A stretch of 64,000 nucleotides of DNA from Reticulitermes speratus (Eukaryota > Arthropoda > Insecta > Blattodea > Rhinotermitidae). Of the stretch, positions 12,085 to 26,300 are shown one piece after another. The position numbers were made by a program, and so were the translations under genes. The stretch's first letter is position 1. Each line of letters opens with the position of its first letter. The stretch is from assembly GCA_021186555.1 (NCBI GenBank), contig JAJKFL010000039.1, forward strand, positions 19,944,733-20,008,732, given 5' to 3'. The notes under the pieces are model-generated. The model did not search any database, was not told the DNA's origin, and saw nothing but the letters and a program-made list of their open reading frames with translations.

Positions 12085-15000
12085 AAGATGGTTAGAAAAT
12101 TTAACTTGTGTCCATGATTGTAATATAAATGCTACTTTACATGGAGATCAAAGAGAACTTTGGAAAGCTGTAACATATATTAAGCAAAAGCATACCATAA
12201 TTATCTTCATTACATCTCCATTGTCACTACTTACTTTCTCATGATATTTACTGCCCTTTGTCTTCGTTCAGCCTCTTTTTGTGCAATTAATCGTCGTACC
12301 CATTTCTCAACAATGATGGCCGCTTCCCGCATTTTCAGGTATTTCTGCCGTTGCAGTCGACCTTTCCAAATTTTCTGAATAATTGTAGCAATAAAATGCT
12401 TCTTTGCTTGGAATGCATCTTCAGTATCAAAAAGGGTTTTTGGTGATCGAATGAAGATTTTTGTGCTAAGTAAAAAATACAGAGAACACAATAATACACT
12501 GCAGGCACGATTAACTGAATATTTTGTATTGTGGCATTTCTGTGTACAGCGTATGTCAGTCAGTACGTATAAATTACCATGTGAAGCTATAAATATTCTT
12601 TGACAAGACTATGACTTATTTCATGGTGACCTGACTTTGAGGTTATTTATTGCTTTAGATGTTTCTTGAAGTAGGTTATGGCATTTCCTCTACACCAGGT
12701 ATAATGATTATGTCACCATGACTCAGTTTCTGAAAGTAAATTATGGAATTTCCTTCATATTAGTGTAATAGTTGTACTGCTATGGCTTGATTGTTTTAAA
12801 TAGGCTGTATTTTGTTCACATCAGATATAATCGTATTACTGCCATGATTTGGTGTCTTGAGATACGTCATGCCTATTTCCATTACAGTGTTTGTAGTGGT
12901 TGTGCTACTGTGACTACGTTGTTGAAACAGGCTGTATTTTCTTCATACCTGATGTAACAGTTATACTGCCATAACATGGTCTTTTGAAGTACTTGTTCAA
13001 TTTTATTCAAGCCAGATTAACTGTTATATTGCAGTAGCTGAATCTTTAGATAGATCTGGTAGAAGACATTCCCTGAATTTAATCTGCTCGTAATTTCTTC
13101 ATAACCTAACCTAACATGATCAAATGTTGTTACATATCTCACATATAAGAGTTGAATGGCACTACTTTCAGTTTCAACCAGTGTTCAAACTCATTTTTCA
13201 GTGTATCCTATATATTTAAAGTACATTATTGAACTCACTTGCCCATCCTATATTCATCCTTATCATATCCCAACTGGCTGACTATTTCTTGGACACCTTG
13301 CTTCGCTGGACCATGATACTTTGGCCATGTGTTTGAGGACAGGCACTTATAGCGCTCTAGGAACATTTCATATGGTCGTCGATATGCAAACCCAGCACGT
13401 CGTACGCGTAGGTTTTCCATCAGACCCAGGTACTTAACTTGATGAGTCACTATTCTCTCATCGAATATACCTGCAGCATGAGCAACATCTTGTGAGTGAT
13501 CTAATCATGTACTACAATTATGTTAGACGCTGTCTATCATGTGGTGTATGTTCTGGGAGTTGGTTTATTCACATTCATGTTTTGAGGTGTATTTAAATAT
13601 ACAATGTTCTGGCAACATCCATTCAATTTCAAAGGTATATTTAAATGTAGGTAGCATTTTGACCTTGTCTTCAGGTCATTATATTGACAGATCTGACTAC
13701 TGCCACTAATGAAAGGTAAAAATATAAAACAATCTTTCATAACAACTAATCACTTAAGACTGCAGTATGAAACCTTGTGTATATTAAACATATATATCAA
13801 ACACTGGATGATGCTCAGTATAATTACAGTCAAATAAATGAGCAAACCCTTACAGAATCATCTACACATGTTTTAGGATAACTAAAGATCAGAAACAAAA
13901 TTGTTACCTAGTCTTCTATATAAGAATTAAGAAGGAATACATTTAACACACGGATTAGTCTGGCTGGAAATTCTGATTAATATAGGCACAACTGTGCTCT
14001 GTAATTGAAAAATTCTCCAAGCCATTACACCATGATTTAAATTATTTTTTCAGGTTTATGAATCATCCTTACATTTTGTTTTTATTCCTCAAATGTATAA
14101 ATGTTGTAGTGCTTTTGTAGTACTGCTGTTCTGCTCACAGATAGGACACAAAAATAGAAATCAATATTTTGATCAATGTTCAGTTTAGCTATGCATAAAT
14201 GATAGAATCCCAATACAGTGATGCCTCACAGTCTGGTAGGTGTTTAGAAATATTCTGAAGGAAACTACTGCCTCCACCTTCAGTCCACTTCTAACATGTA
14301 GATGGAGGCAAACCCTGAGGAATGTTGGTGACAACCTACCAGGCTACATGATGCCATAATACAGGAGATCACAGTCTAAATCTCCACTGCACAGAAGACC
14401 TCAAATCTCACACAGATGTCTTTGAATTTGAATTTGAATTTATTTACATTCCGTAAATCCAAACACTGGTTGACACCACAGGATATGGAACAAGTCAAGT
14501 ACAATTACATAATATCTGTACAATATGGTTTTCTAAAAGTTTGTTTTCTGATACTTGTACCATACATTTATGAATTATAGAACTGTCTGTTCCAAGGATG
14601 TTCAACCGAAATATATTGAACTCTGTATACATACCAGATTCTGGTCATCATTTGGCTTGATGCAGCGGATGTAGGATGGCTCTTTGTTCATAAGGATCTC
14701 CATAAGCTGGTTAAGACTATTCTTGAACTTTGTTGCTGCAGTGTCTGGTCGCTTGTTTGTCATCACATCACTTGCTGGGAACACTTCCTGTTGGAAAGAA
14801 CACAACTGTATTGAGAAACAAAATACTTTTCATGTTATGATTTACAATTATCACGTCACTGTCTTTGTCTTCATGGTGTATGATACTTGTGGTGCATCTT
14901 ATACTTGTTTTAAATTAAACATGGAGTTACAAGTGTAACTCATAAAGCCTATGGGTCTATTAGTACTGTTATTGTTTTATTTTATTTTTGTGAAGAATTT

Positions 15001-17274
15001 ATTACTTAAGTGCTGACTCCATATGCATTAGATTTGCTGGATATAACCTCAGAATTATGCACTGTCACCATGTTTTGAAAATATTGGCTTACAAGCATTG
15101 TTTGTACATAATGTGTGGAAATATTCATGGTTATTTACAAATTAAATTTCATCTACCTAACTCTAGTGAGGCATAACTTATCACCATGAAACTGAAAGCT
15201 AAAGAAAAATTCTTAGTGGTTACCATGTTGTTATTTTACATTCTACAAAAATATAACCCTTACAGAAGATGCTTCAATCATCTTGTTATTACTAACTGTA
15301 AGAAATGAAAAAATATGGCATTGGGATGGCCTTTGTAATATTCAAACCAAGTTACATGAAATGTTGATGTTTCAAAACTTGATATGGACACACACACTGG
15401 GAGCATGATGATCTTGTAAGATTACTTTTTAGGTGCTTTTGCATCCTTGCAGAGCACCTACTAAACTACTTCTATCAGTCCATCTGTGTGCATAACAACT
15501 TGAGAACTGCTGAATGTATCTGCATGAAATTTGATATTTTAAGCGGTGTTAATAAATAATTTAACTGACTCTTTAGAAGGATAACAGTTCCAACAAGACT
15601 GCCCATTTGTGTAATGTGCAACTATACAGGTGCAGAATGTTGAGGCTATATAGAGTAAAGAAGTCCTGTGTCAAGTTCAGATAAGACTACCACTGGATCC
15701 CACTATGAGCTATTTCTGTCAACTTTAGTGTTTGTACCGTAATTTTGTAAAATATGTTTTGATAGTGTCCTTCCATTTATGCCTGGCTGTCACAAGTAGT
15801 CTACTCAGGTTTTCCAAATAAGTATGGTTGTAAAAATGGCATATAAAATACTGAAGATTCAAGTCTTTTGGAATTTTTACAGTCAATTATTGCATACAAG
15901 TTCCTGTGTTTCAAATGTTCATAATGCCTTCATATTCAGCATCTTCTTGAACTGCTTGACAATGAAGATGTCGGCACTGTTATTCTTCAATGTCAGGAAA
16001 TGTTTACACAGTGACACAACCTAACAGCCTACAAGATGTTAGTCTTCAGCCACACTGCTGTAAAAATCTGAGTTGTAACATAAAATATGCTTCTCATTTT
16101 AATTTTTTTTCAGCATTTGTCTACCTAACAGTGATGAATTATTCACATCCCTAAAAACAAAGATTTTATGATAATCTGAATAATTATCAGATATTCAAGG
16201 AAGACTCTATAACATGTAGTTAGATACTTAGCCATACAGTTTCTTCTGAATACAGATATTGCCATGGTGGCTTAGTAATTCTTATTTTAATGTAACCAAA
16301 CACTGCAGATATGGACCTGCTTCATATTCAGGAGATTTGGGGTTCAAAACTCTTGCCAGAGACCAGTTATTCTGAAGGTTTTTATGGATTTCCTCAGTAA
16401 TTGCAGGCAAATCTTAGGATACTATATCTCATGACTCATCTACCCACACAACAACATACAGAATATTCTGACATTCTGTCAGCACTATTAGACAAACCAT
16501 AAATAAAAAAATTGTTTTTGTGTCAAGGAATTCTGTTTCATTTGAATTGTGTCACTATACCTTATTATAGAAAATGATCTCTACATTTGTTCTGTTATAT
16601 GAGTAATACAATACATACTTTTGTGATAGAATTAGTAGTCTCAGACATGACTTCACGAAGATCTCTGAACAGAAGGTCATTGTTCTTGTCTAGGAAACCA
16701 TCTACATTGTACATGACATCTCCAGCATAATGCTTCAGGCAGAAATCCTGAAATTACAAAATATTTTCTTTACAGTATTGACTGTTTATCATTAGTTGTT
16801 AGTTAACAAAATGTGCTTGTACTTATTTTTATGATCAGGATTTAAAGCAAATTACCATATTGGACCCCTTTTTGATCAATCTTGCTTGATGGCAGCAGAG
16901 CATCTGAACTCCATTAGGGTCTTGAATTTTTAAGGTCCGCAGAATTTTCACTTGGTTGCACAGCACAAAAGAAATAAGACATTTCAATTGAAGCAGCATT
17001 CATGGGGTGGTGTTGATTTTAAATGCGACTAACCCGAGATTTTGGAAAAATGCGGTTAAAAATGGATTCCAGGGCCTTGCTCATTTTGCACTTCAGTATT
17101 TATATGTTTAAGATTAGGTATTCTTGGATGTGACGCCGTGTAGTTTTGTAGATAGGAACTAAAGAAAGAACCTGCTGCCACCTATATTCTTGGTAGACGT
17201 CTGAGGTGGAGGCAGCAGGTTCTCCCAAAAGTGTACCTATATACCAAACTGCAAGGCGTCTCATCTCAGAAAAC

Positions 17275-17314
<40 letters not shown>

Positions 17315-20300
17315 TCACTGCCATCAGAACCTCGTATTACACATATTATAGTGTGCTTTGCAAAGAGTGCACACGTAATGAGGAGGTTACATTCCTTTGT
17401 GTCCACCCGCATTCCCACATTTCCTATCTGAAGATATTCATCTCATTCTGATGATGTTTGGCATCTACACTTAAAGCTGTGCTACAGTGTTGAAACCACA
17501 GTTCTCACAAGTCAAAACAGACATGATTTTGACACAATCAAGTCTACTTTAACACAACGGGCTGTGTGATAGAATCATTCCAGGAGCTTAATAGCCACCC
17601 CTCATATGTGTATTTCAGTTGGAGTTAATCTTTCCACTCCTGTCATAGTCAGAACCCTGTTATGGCATACTTTACATTCCTTAACATGCCTGAAAGTACA
17701 ACTATGGCCTAGCATACTTAACTTCTGTTTTCCATCACTGTAAATACAGACTGGGTGAGCTATAAGCTGTAGTTGCTGAAATTACTCCCCTTCCCCAAAC
17801 AGAAGCCAAAATAACAAAACAATGAAAAAGAATTTTAGACCTTACCTCACGAGACATAGTTTTTTGTAACTCCTTGCCGGCCTTCTTGTGGCTAATGTAA
17901 TGTTCATGACTTGACAGATTCTCATTCATCTTGGCAAGGAAGCTCTTGTCAGTTGGTTCACCAGGTCGGAGACATTCCTCATCCATGAGGGAAATTATTC
18001 CTATAGAATTATTTGCATACGTCAGTAAGAAGGAAATTAAGTTACTTGCATTCATAGTTTTCTATCCAATTAAATAATCACACAGGAAATTTACTGTCTT
18101 AACTCAGGTCTTTTGTTGTTTTCCTAGAGTACCCCTGTGTAATTTCCTTAATGACATCATGACAGCTTCCTTCTGTATTCCTTCCTATTCATTACTTGTG
18201 ACCACCATAACTTCTTGGTCAGCACTGTGAATATTTTGTGGTTGGTATTGTATCACTAAATAAACTTACTTGTCTACAGGTTGTAACAATCTGTTTAAGG
18301 AGTAGAAATGTTTAACGCAAACACACATAGATGCATTCTCTCTCTCTCCTTTTCTGAATTCTTTTTTGCATGTGTTGTAATACTGGCAGTTCAATTCCAT
18401 CACAACCACTGCCACAACATTTACCCTGCCAAAGTTCCACAGCATAAAATACAGTTTGTGTCAATGTTTTGACATTAATACTGCTTACTTCATAAATTTT
18501 CACTTTTTATACAAAATAAAGAAAAAGCAGTACACACATGGAAGAAAATAAAAACCTTGATTTTGATAGAAAGGAAAGTTTTGGCACCTGTAGTTATGTA
18601 CTTACTATACCTACAAATAAAAATGAGAAAGCTGAGTGGGAACCATTCCAGATTTAGTTTGTAGCAAGTCTTCAACTTCCTGACAACACCAGTCAGAGAT
18701 TAGGAAATCATATTTGAATTAGTTATTCATAAAGTTAGCATTAAGTCTTTTAGTGCATGAAGTGATGTGTTAAATCAAGTGTGTATAATCGAGAGCTGTG
18801 CAACTTTATAGCTACAAATTGTTATTTCAAGGCTCTCTGACCTACAGTCCAGTGGCGAATCCTGATCCAGAGGTCAGGGTTTGCCACTGGACTGCAGTCA
18901 CCTCATAATACCTCCATGTACCTCCTGAGTGAAATTAATTGCCCACCCATGGTTTATTACAGCAGTTTGTTACTGTTGGAGTAGTTTGAATCTGTTGAAT
19001 AGTAATCCAATGTCAGTGTCACTCACCCTTGTGTTTCTGCTCAATCAGGTCACAGATGACTTTGTTGTTAAAATAGTCAACATGTTCCCATTCAATGCCC
19101 TCCCTCTTATACTCCTCCTGCTCAGACTTCAGTGTCAGTTCAATGAAGAGTTGTTGAAGCTTTTCATTGCAAAAGTTGATGCAGAATTGTTCAAAACTGG
19201 AAATAAGATGCAAGTTAGACAAATGTAACTTTTATATATGTTATGCAGACAAATGTACACAGTATTATGTTATTTAACACAATTTTATTAAATGTTGCCC
19301 AACATGTTTCTAGCCTATATAAGGCTCATCTTCAGGGGCTCTTTTGTTGAAATTACAACAGCTATATTATTGGTATATAAAATTCTTAAAAAGCCGTTAG
19401 ATGTATTTGGTCTAACGGCTTTTTAAGAATTTTATATACCAATAATATAGCTGTTGTAATTTCAACAAAAGAGCCCTGAAGATGAGCCTTATATAGGCTA
19501 GAAACATGTTGGGCAACATTTAATAAAATTGTGTTAAATAACATAATACTGTGTACATTTGTCTGCATAACATATATATATAATTAAAAATGTACGGTAC
19601 AAGTAACGTAAAATGTAACTTTTGTTTTACATTCATTAGAGAAAAAATGTTTTCTCTTAAATAAGTAGTCTGTCCCTGCCTAAACACTCAACTAATATTA
19701 TTGCTGTTGACAAAAACCTTGAATAGTAGTTTCAAGTGTATGGACTATCTGTCTTCCCAGTATGTATCACTGGAAAAAGAGGAAAAATTTTAGTTGGGAC
19801 AAATTCTTACAGAGAGGGAAATACTAGTTCAGCTATAAATGTGAAAAATTAAACTGCAAAATAACAGTAAAATAATGCAGATGGGAACTAAGACCTATTA
19901 GGGAATTTATAATTTCTGTTCATCACCTGTTTTTCTCAAAGATTTCAAAGCCATAGATGTCCAGGATTCCCATAACCTCTTTCTTCTGACCCTGTGTGGG
20001 CTGTAGTGATGTGTTGAGTCTCTTCACAAGCCATGTGAACAGTCTGTCATACACTGCTTTTGCTAATGCATCTCGTGCATAGATTGCCATGTCTCTGGAC
20101 AGAGGAGAAGTCACTACATCACCTTTGGCATCAATAGTTCGGTGTGTGAAGGCTCTGTCCAACTTGCTTGCCTGACAGCCCAGTAACTGCAGAGACAAAT
20201 ACAGTTTCATCAGAACTGAAATCAATCAGTAAATATTGTTTGTGGAATGAATGTCTTGTGTCCTAACTTAAATGGTGCACCACACAGCCCAGTTACCATA

Positions 20301-23300
20301 CTTTTAAGTAATTATAAAGTTGCAGCTGTCGCTGTCCTCAAGCATTATGTCATGAAGATGTACAAGGCATGGGGTTAAGGCTCCATATTTTAAACCTTAG
20401 CACTAGATGAATGTTAGTGGTGAGCTTCAAGTTCCGTTGTATAAGAGGCTGAGCATTTGCCAGAGTTGGCGTAGGCATAGTGATAAAAAAAATACTTTGC
20501 TCCTACTGGAATCAAACCCTGTTCAACTGGTCTATAGCTAGTCACTAAACGGATGAACGGTTAAAATAGATTAAAGAGTCAGACTTATGGAGTATAGTTG
20601 TTATTTGGTCTTGTATGATGCCCACAATTACCAGTATCAGAAAAACTTTGCAACCTTTTTGTTTTCTTTTCTATTCTTCATAAAAGAAAATAGGCTTATG
20701 AGATCACCATGCTGCCTGTGTTCTCCCCTTTCAATTCACGTGGAAACTAATAAAATTAATTTGCATAATATGAAAGGTACCAGACAGATATGAACACAAA
20801 ACAGCTAGTTCCCCCATTAAATTCCAGTACTGAATTTCACCAAAATCCATAGAGTGCTTTCAGAGCTGGACAGACAGATTCATCTGCATTATCCATTTAT
20901 TTTATTTGCTTTAAGCAAAGAATGAACCAAAAGTACTTTTAACCCATCCTCCACCCTTTTATGTGTGGTGTTGTTTTCATATTTTATCACCTTCCCTCAC
21001 TTTTGAATATGCAGGGAAGCCAGAATCCAGGAAACCCTGCAGGAGAGTAAACCAACAAACCCTTCACTTTTTCCCTTGCCCTCAGCCTCTTGTCAATTAC
21101 ATAGTTACCATCACACACTTGCACAGCACACTTTTGAGTTACCTTTGAAATAGCTTCAACACTCTCAGGTTTGAGGACTTTTGCTTTGCCCTCCTCCTCT
21201 GTGAAGCCAACATTACCCATGTGCAAAACACTGGCAACGATGGCAAATATGTTGTCCTGTTCCTGGTCTGTTAACTCAATGACTGTCATAGCCTTCCTTA
21301 CTTGCTGAAACTGCTGACTATCATCAATTGTGCTGACTTTCCCTTCAACCTGTATCAACCACACAAATCATGTTAATCTTTTGATAATGCACATGTGCAT
21401 GACATGTCACATGTGTAATATAAAAGACACCAACATCTTATTTAAATGAGTTCCAGTAGAATTCATGAAGCCTAGAAGACTTCCATTCTTACAAATCTTG
21501 TTACTGTATGTTCATTAGATCACTGAAATTTACAATTCCATAATAAAATTCAGTGTAGCTCATGGGGCAGTGTGATGGAATCATATGCAGCTGGTCATAA
21601 GACTGAATCCTAGTTGTAACTAGTACTATTTAACCAATTAAAGACGAAATTTAACCTGAATTATATTTAAAGATTCAGTTTGTATCATGCAGCAAACACA
21701 CTCTGTCTCAAAATAATTACTGTTTCTTCTGAGATTCATACAAATCACATATATACACTGTGCGGGCAGAATGTAGAATTTTGGAATGTCCATCGTGGTG
21801 TTACATAAAGCAAACAATAGGCTGTGTGGGGTTAATGTGCCTTGGTAATGGTGGACAGAAAGTTTGTTTTAAGTACTATTTTCTTTTATTTACAAGTGAT
21901 ACATGATTACTGAAGGACAAACGGCTTGTTTATTTATATTTTAACAAAAATTGTGTTTATGTATTGAGAGTATTTATATCTGTGGAACCTTTTGAAATTC
22001 ATTCAGGAAGCTGTGGGTTTAAAAGAACACAACTTCATGATGTTGCTTGCCTGTAGTGGCATCTAAATAATTAAAATTAATAAGATCTTCTGTTACATGC
22101 TGATCAGAAACTTACACCATGAGTGAAGTAGAAGTATGTATCCAAATTTCTCTTCAGATGGAGTTTGGCAAGCATTTCATCTTCTGCACCTGCTAGGAGC
22201 TGGTAAAAAATGTGGAAATTTCTTTCCCTGGGGTTCTGGTGGACCACTCTTGACTTCTCAAGCAAGTAATTGAGGATATTTCCTCCGACTGGGTTTCCCT
22301 GAATAAAAAAATAATAAAAATTAATCTTTTTTGGACTATGACTTACCACAGAGAAGAGTCCTTGAGAAGCTACTAGTCACCCAACTAATCAATAAATTCC
22401 TGGCTCCTGTCTTGCATCAGATTTCTTTGTTATACTAAAAATCATAAGGCAAGTTGGCCTGTTTAAAAACTCTTTTCTTCATTATAGATAACAACTAAAA
22501 TTATCAATGTTATTAATAACAAGAATGTATTCCACTTTATACATGTAAAACATATGATTCTCTGTCTCTTCCTCTTATGTTTAAAATAGGGCAGTACTCG
22601 GTATTTACCAGACGGTCAAATGAAATGTCCATGTATTTGCCAAAGCGACTCGAGTTATCATTACGGTTGGTCTTAGCATTGCCAAATGCCTCCAGCACTG
22701 GGTTAGACTGCAGAAGTTTGTCTTTTACTGTTTCCACTTGTGCTTTGTGGCCTGTTGCTGCTGCAATGAATTGCAAGACTTTCTTTGATGCTTCTGTCTT
22801 CCCTGAACCTGATTCTCCTGCACAAACATATGTAAACAGACACAGTGAGCAACTGCACATATTTTTTGATAAGCCTGAAATTTTCTCATGATGATTATGA
22901 TGATGATGATGATTAAGATTCTGATGATGACGACGACGACGACGACGATGATGATTCAAATGGCCATGGCAATGTTGCTGAAATTCAGTCCTGAATTTTT
23001 AGGCACATTTGCAAATATGCAAAAAAGCGATTATTAGCTGCATCATTTCTGTCTGTCTATCCGTCCATCCGTTAGTCTATCCGCATGGAACAACTCGGCT
23101 CCCAATGGACAGATTTTCATAAAATTTGACATTTGAGGATTTTTCGAAAATCTGTCGATAAAATTCAAGTTTGATTAAAATCTGGCAAGAATAACGGGTA
23201 CTATACATAAAGACCTATGTAAAATTATGATAATATCTCACTCAATTCTTCCTAGAATGAGAAATGTTTCAGAAAAAGTTGTAGAGAAAACCAGAACACA

Positions 23301-26300
23301 CATCTTAATTCAATAACTTTTTTCTGAAAATCGTACTGTTTATAAGATGATGTGGAAAAATAGGGTAGAGCCAGACATGCCACAGATGACAACGTAATAT
23401 GGAGCAGAAAAGATGCGATTTGCATGCCGCATGACCAAGGCAAGAATACGGACACATGCCCATAATGTTTAATACTTTTTGTTAACAGCAGTAAGAAATA
23501 TTTTGTAACGTGACAACAGAGCATTTCCATGGCAACACTGAACACTTATATTGTTGACAGCTACATCTATGCATACAGCAATAAAAGGGGAACGTTTGCA
23601 TGGCAACAGTGTTTATGCAAACATGCCACAATGTAACGTTGTACATACATTGTTGCTCTTGTTTAAGTATCAGCAGGAATAATTGGCTGATTGACCAAGT
23701 GACTTATCAATTAATATAATAAGAAAAGTATGCGCCTAGAACTACAAAAGTGACCAATACAAACGGAGGAGGGGAGGAGGTTGTGGTGGTGGTGATTATG
23801 ATGATTACAGCACTTGTATGGATGTTGACAAATGTGATAATGATATTATCTTAATATTTTATCCACAAATGTGCTCTGAAAGTATTATTTTGGTGCATAC
23901 TATACATTACTGAAGCTGGAATTAGCTTTTCAACACCTGTCTGAGGGACAAGTCCGGGCATCTTTCTTGAAAACCAAAATTAATATTTAAGACTTATTCA
24001 GTATTCTCAAGGCAGAAAAATGGTTGAAATAAGATTTGTGGGACTAAATGATACAAACAATTTGAGAAAGAAAGGTGTTGGTACTCATAAGTGACAAATG
24101 TGGGGATGATATTTTTTAAGATTTTTGACAAATGATATTACCAGGCCTAATGATGGTAAAGAAATTAAATTGAAAAGAAATATTTATTCTTATTTCATTG
24201 TACACCTGTGTTTTCAGGTACACGCATTTCTTTGATACTCGTAGGAAAAACTTCGGTGAACATCTTTGTACCACAAATATTACAAAATGTGCCAAGTCAC
24301 ATAATATGCATGTGATTGAAATTACACATACTTAGTACGTAATCACTGACCTTAGTTGAGACCTCAGAGAGGAGCTTGTCTCAACATTCAGTACGAGTAT
24401 GTTGGAACGTGAAGCAGTAAGTTAGCCACATCTAGTGTCCACTGTCAGACTTTAATGTTATTCTTGAACTTGTTTTAGCAATTATGCCTGAACAATTCTG
24501 GCAGAACTAACCTGAAATAAGGATGCATTGTTCTCTATTCTCTTCTGTCAGAGACCTGTATGCTGTGTCTGACACTGCAAATCTGAAACATGCACAAATA
24601 ATATAACTATAGAGGTTGAAAGACACTTCAAATTAATAGTATTTCAGAAAAATTGGTTAGAAACTCGGCCAAGAGACTAGCTATTCTGGCTGAGGTCTTT
24701 TGTGTTCTTCCTCATTAAGTCTAGGTAAATGCAGGAATGGTACTTTAACTACTGTACCACACACTCAACATTTAAGCACCCAGCACTTTGCCACACAGTA
24801 TATCTTCCTGTTCTATGGTTTTCAAATTCAACACCAATTATTTCTGTTAACAGCATTACCTGATCGGCCTTTATCATGGCACAGATTGTGTTCTCTGTGA
24901 AGCTGGAATTGAGTATTTGTACATAATTTATATAAATTTCAGCCTTAAAAAGAGCTGAACTAGAATGATCCTTTCCTGCTACATCCTGTCCTTTTCATTG
25001 TTCATAATCCATACCATTTGAAGCTACATAACAAAGCATCTACAGCAGAATTGCAAAATAAGCACAGAAATAATCAATCAAGGTGATGTTGGGGCTTACA
25101 AGTAAAGTTCACATCATTTGACAAGCAGCTGTGTAGTCAGCTTCAAGGACTGACCACTTTTCCCTGATAGCAATTGTGTAAACAGGTGAAGGTTAGATGA
25201 GCTCCATATTTGTGGCACAGTGATAAAAGGTAAAGGTAAATTTGTCCCTGTGCAAACCATGAAGGCTTATGGAGGAGTGGAGGTGGAGCTGCCCCCATTC
25301 TTGACTTCAGAACAAGACGGGGTTGAGTGATTAGCTTTACCTCCGGAGAAATATCCCCTGGTACCCACTGAATAGGAGGCTGGGAGGGCCCCAGATCTGA
25401 TCTGGATGTTTTGGAGGAGACAGAAATATTTTTTCCCTGTTGGGAATTTAACGTTGATTCCTTGGTTGTGCAGTCCATCACTATACCAATTATGCTAACG
25501 AGCCTAATTCCTACTCGTGTAGAGTGCTGTCAGTCAGTCAGTCAGTCTCATAACCAGTTTACCGGCTGTGTCATCCTGGCTCATGATTGTACATGTTAGA
25601 GGAAACGTGTCCTGTTGACTTCTGTGGAATGTAGAACTGTGACACTATATGGCCTGCATGTGGAACACTTTCTAGTGAAGAAAAGTGTCTTGTGGAGTGA
25701 TTATGTCGTGTAGTCTGCTAGATACTTGCCGAATATTCGGAGGAACATATTGCCTCAATGTTCAGGGTAGGAGAGTTAAGACTGAGGCAGTATATTCCTC
25801 CAAAAGTCAGTAAATATTTACCATACTGCACAATGTCACATCCCAGACAATAGTATTCATAGTGACTACTGTGAGAACCTCAGATTTCACGCTTTCTGCT
25901 AGATTACGTTTTTTCAACATGAGTAATTAGGTGGGATTACACTGACATTTCAATGGTTGTTGGGTGCTTGGTGGATTTTTTGCTTCCTGGGATGGGCAAC
26001 ACTGGGATAAGCTGTCTACAAAGGAAGTAGATATGTGATGTGAAAGTAAAAAACAAGAACCCAACATTAAAAGAAGTGGAACACATTTAATTTACATTTT
26101 CAGATTTTCAGTAAACAGAGAAGCTACCATAGTGTTAATGCACATTTGGGCAAGTAGACAAAAATCGTGCGATTTCAGATTCACACAGTCGTGAGGTAGT
26201 ATCAGTGTGACGACCGTCTGGGATGTGACGCCATGCACTTTGTGTATTGATACCAACGTTTCGAAGGAACCTGCTGCTTTCATCATTAAAACAGAAAATG

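Noticed and set aside
14634-14635. Best-scoring donor for exon 11 (GTATGT)
   Set aside because: Using it makes the total coding length not divisible by three and puts exon 12 out of frame; the donor four bases on restores everything.
22537-22600. Extension of exon 4 beyond the GTAAAT donor
   Set aside because: The downstream residues do not fit the family and exon 5 joins perfectly in phase at 22609.
23041-23200. Possible repeat (CTGTCTGTCTATCCGTCCAT region) near exon 4
   Set aside because: Looks like a transposon-end style sequence I have seen in other genomes, but only one copy is present here and no end or partner could be defined.
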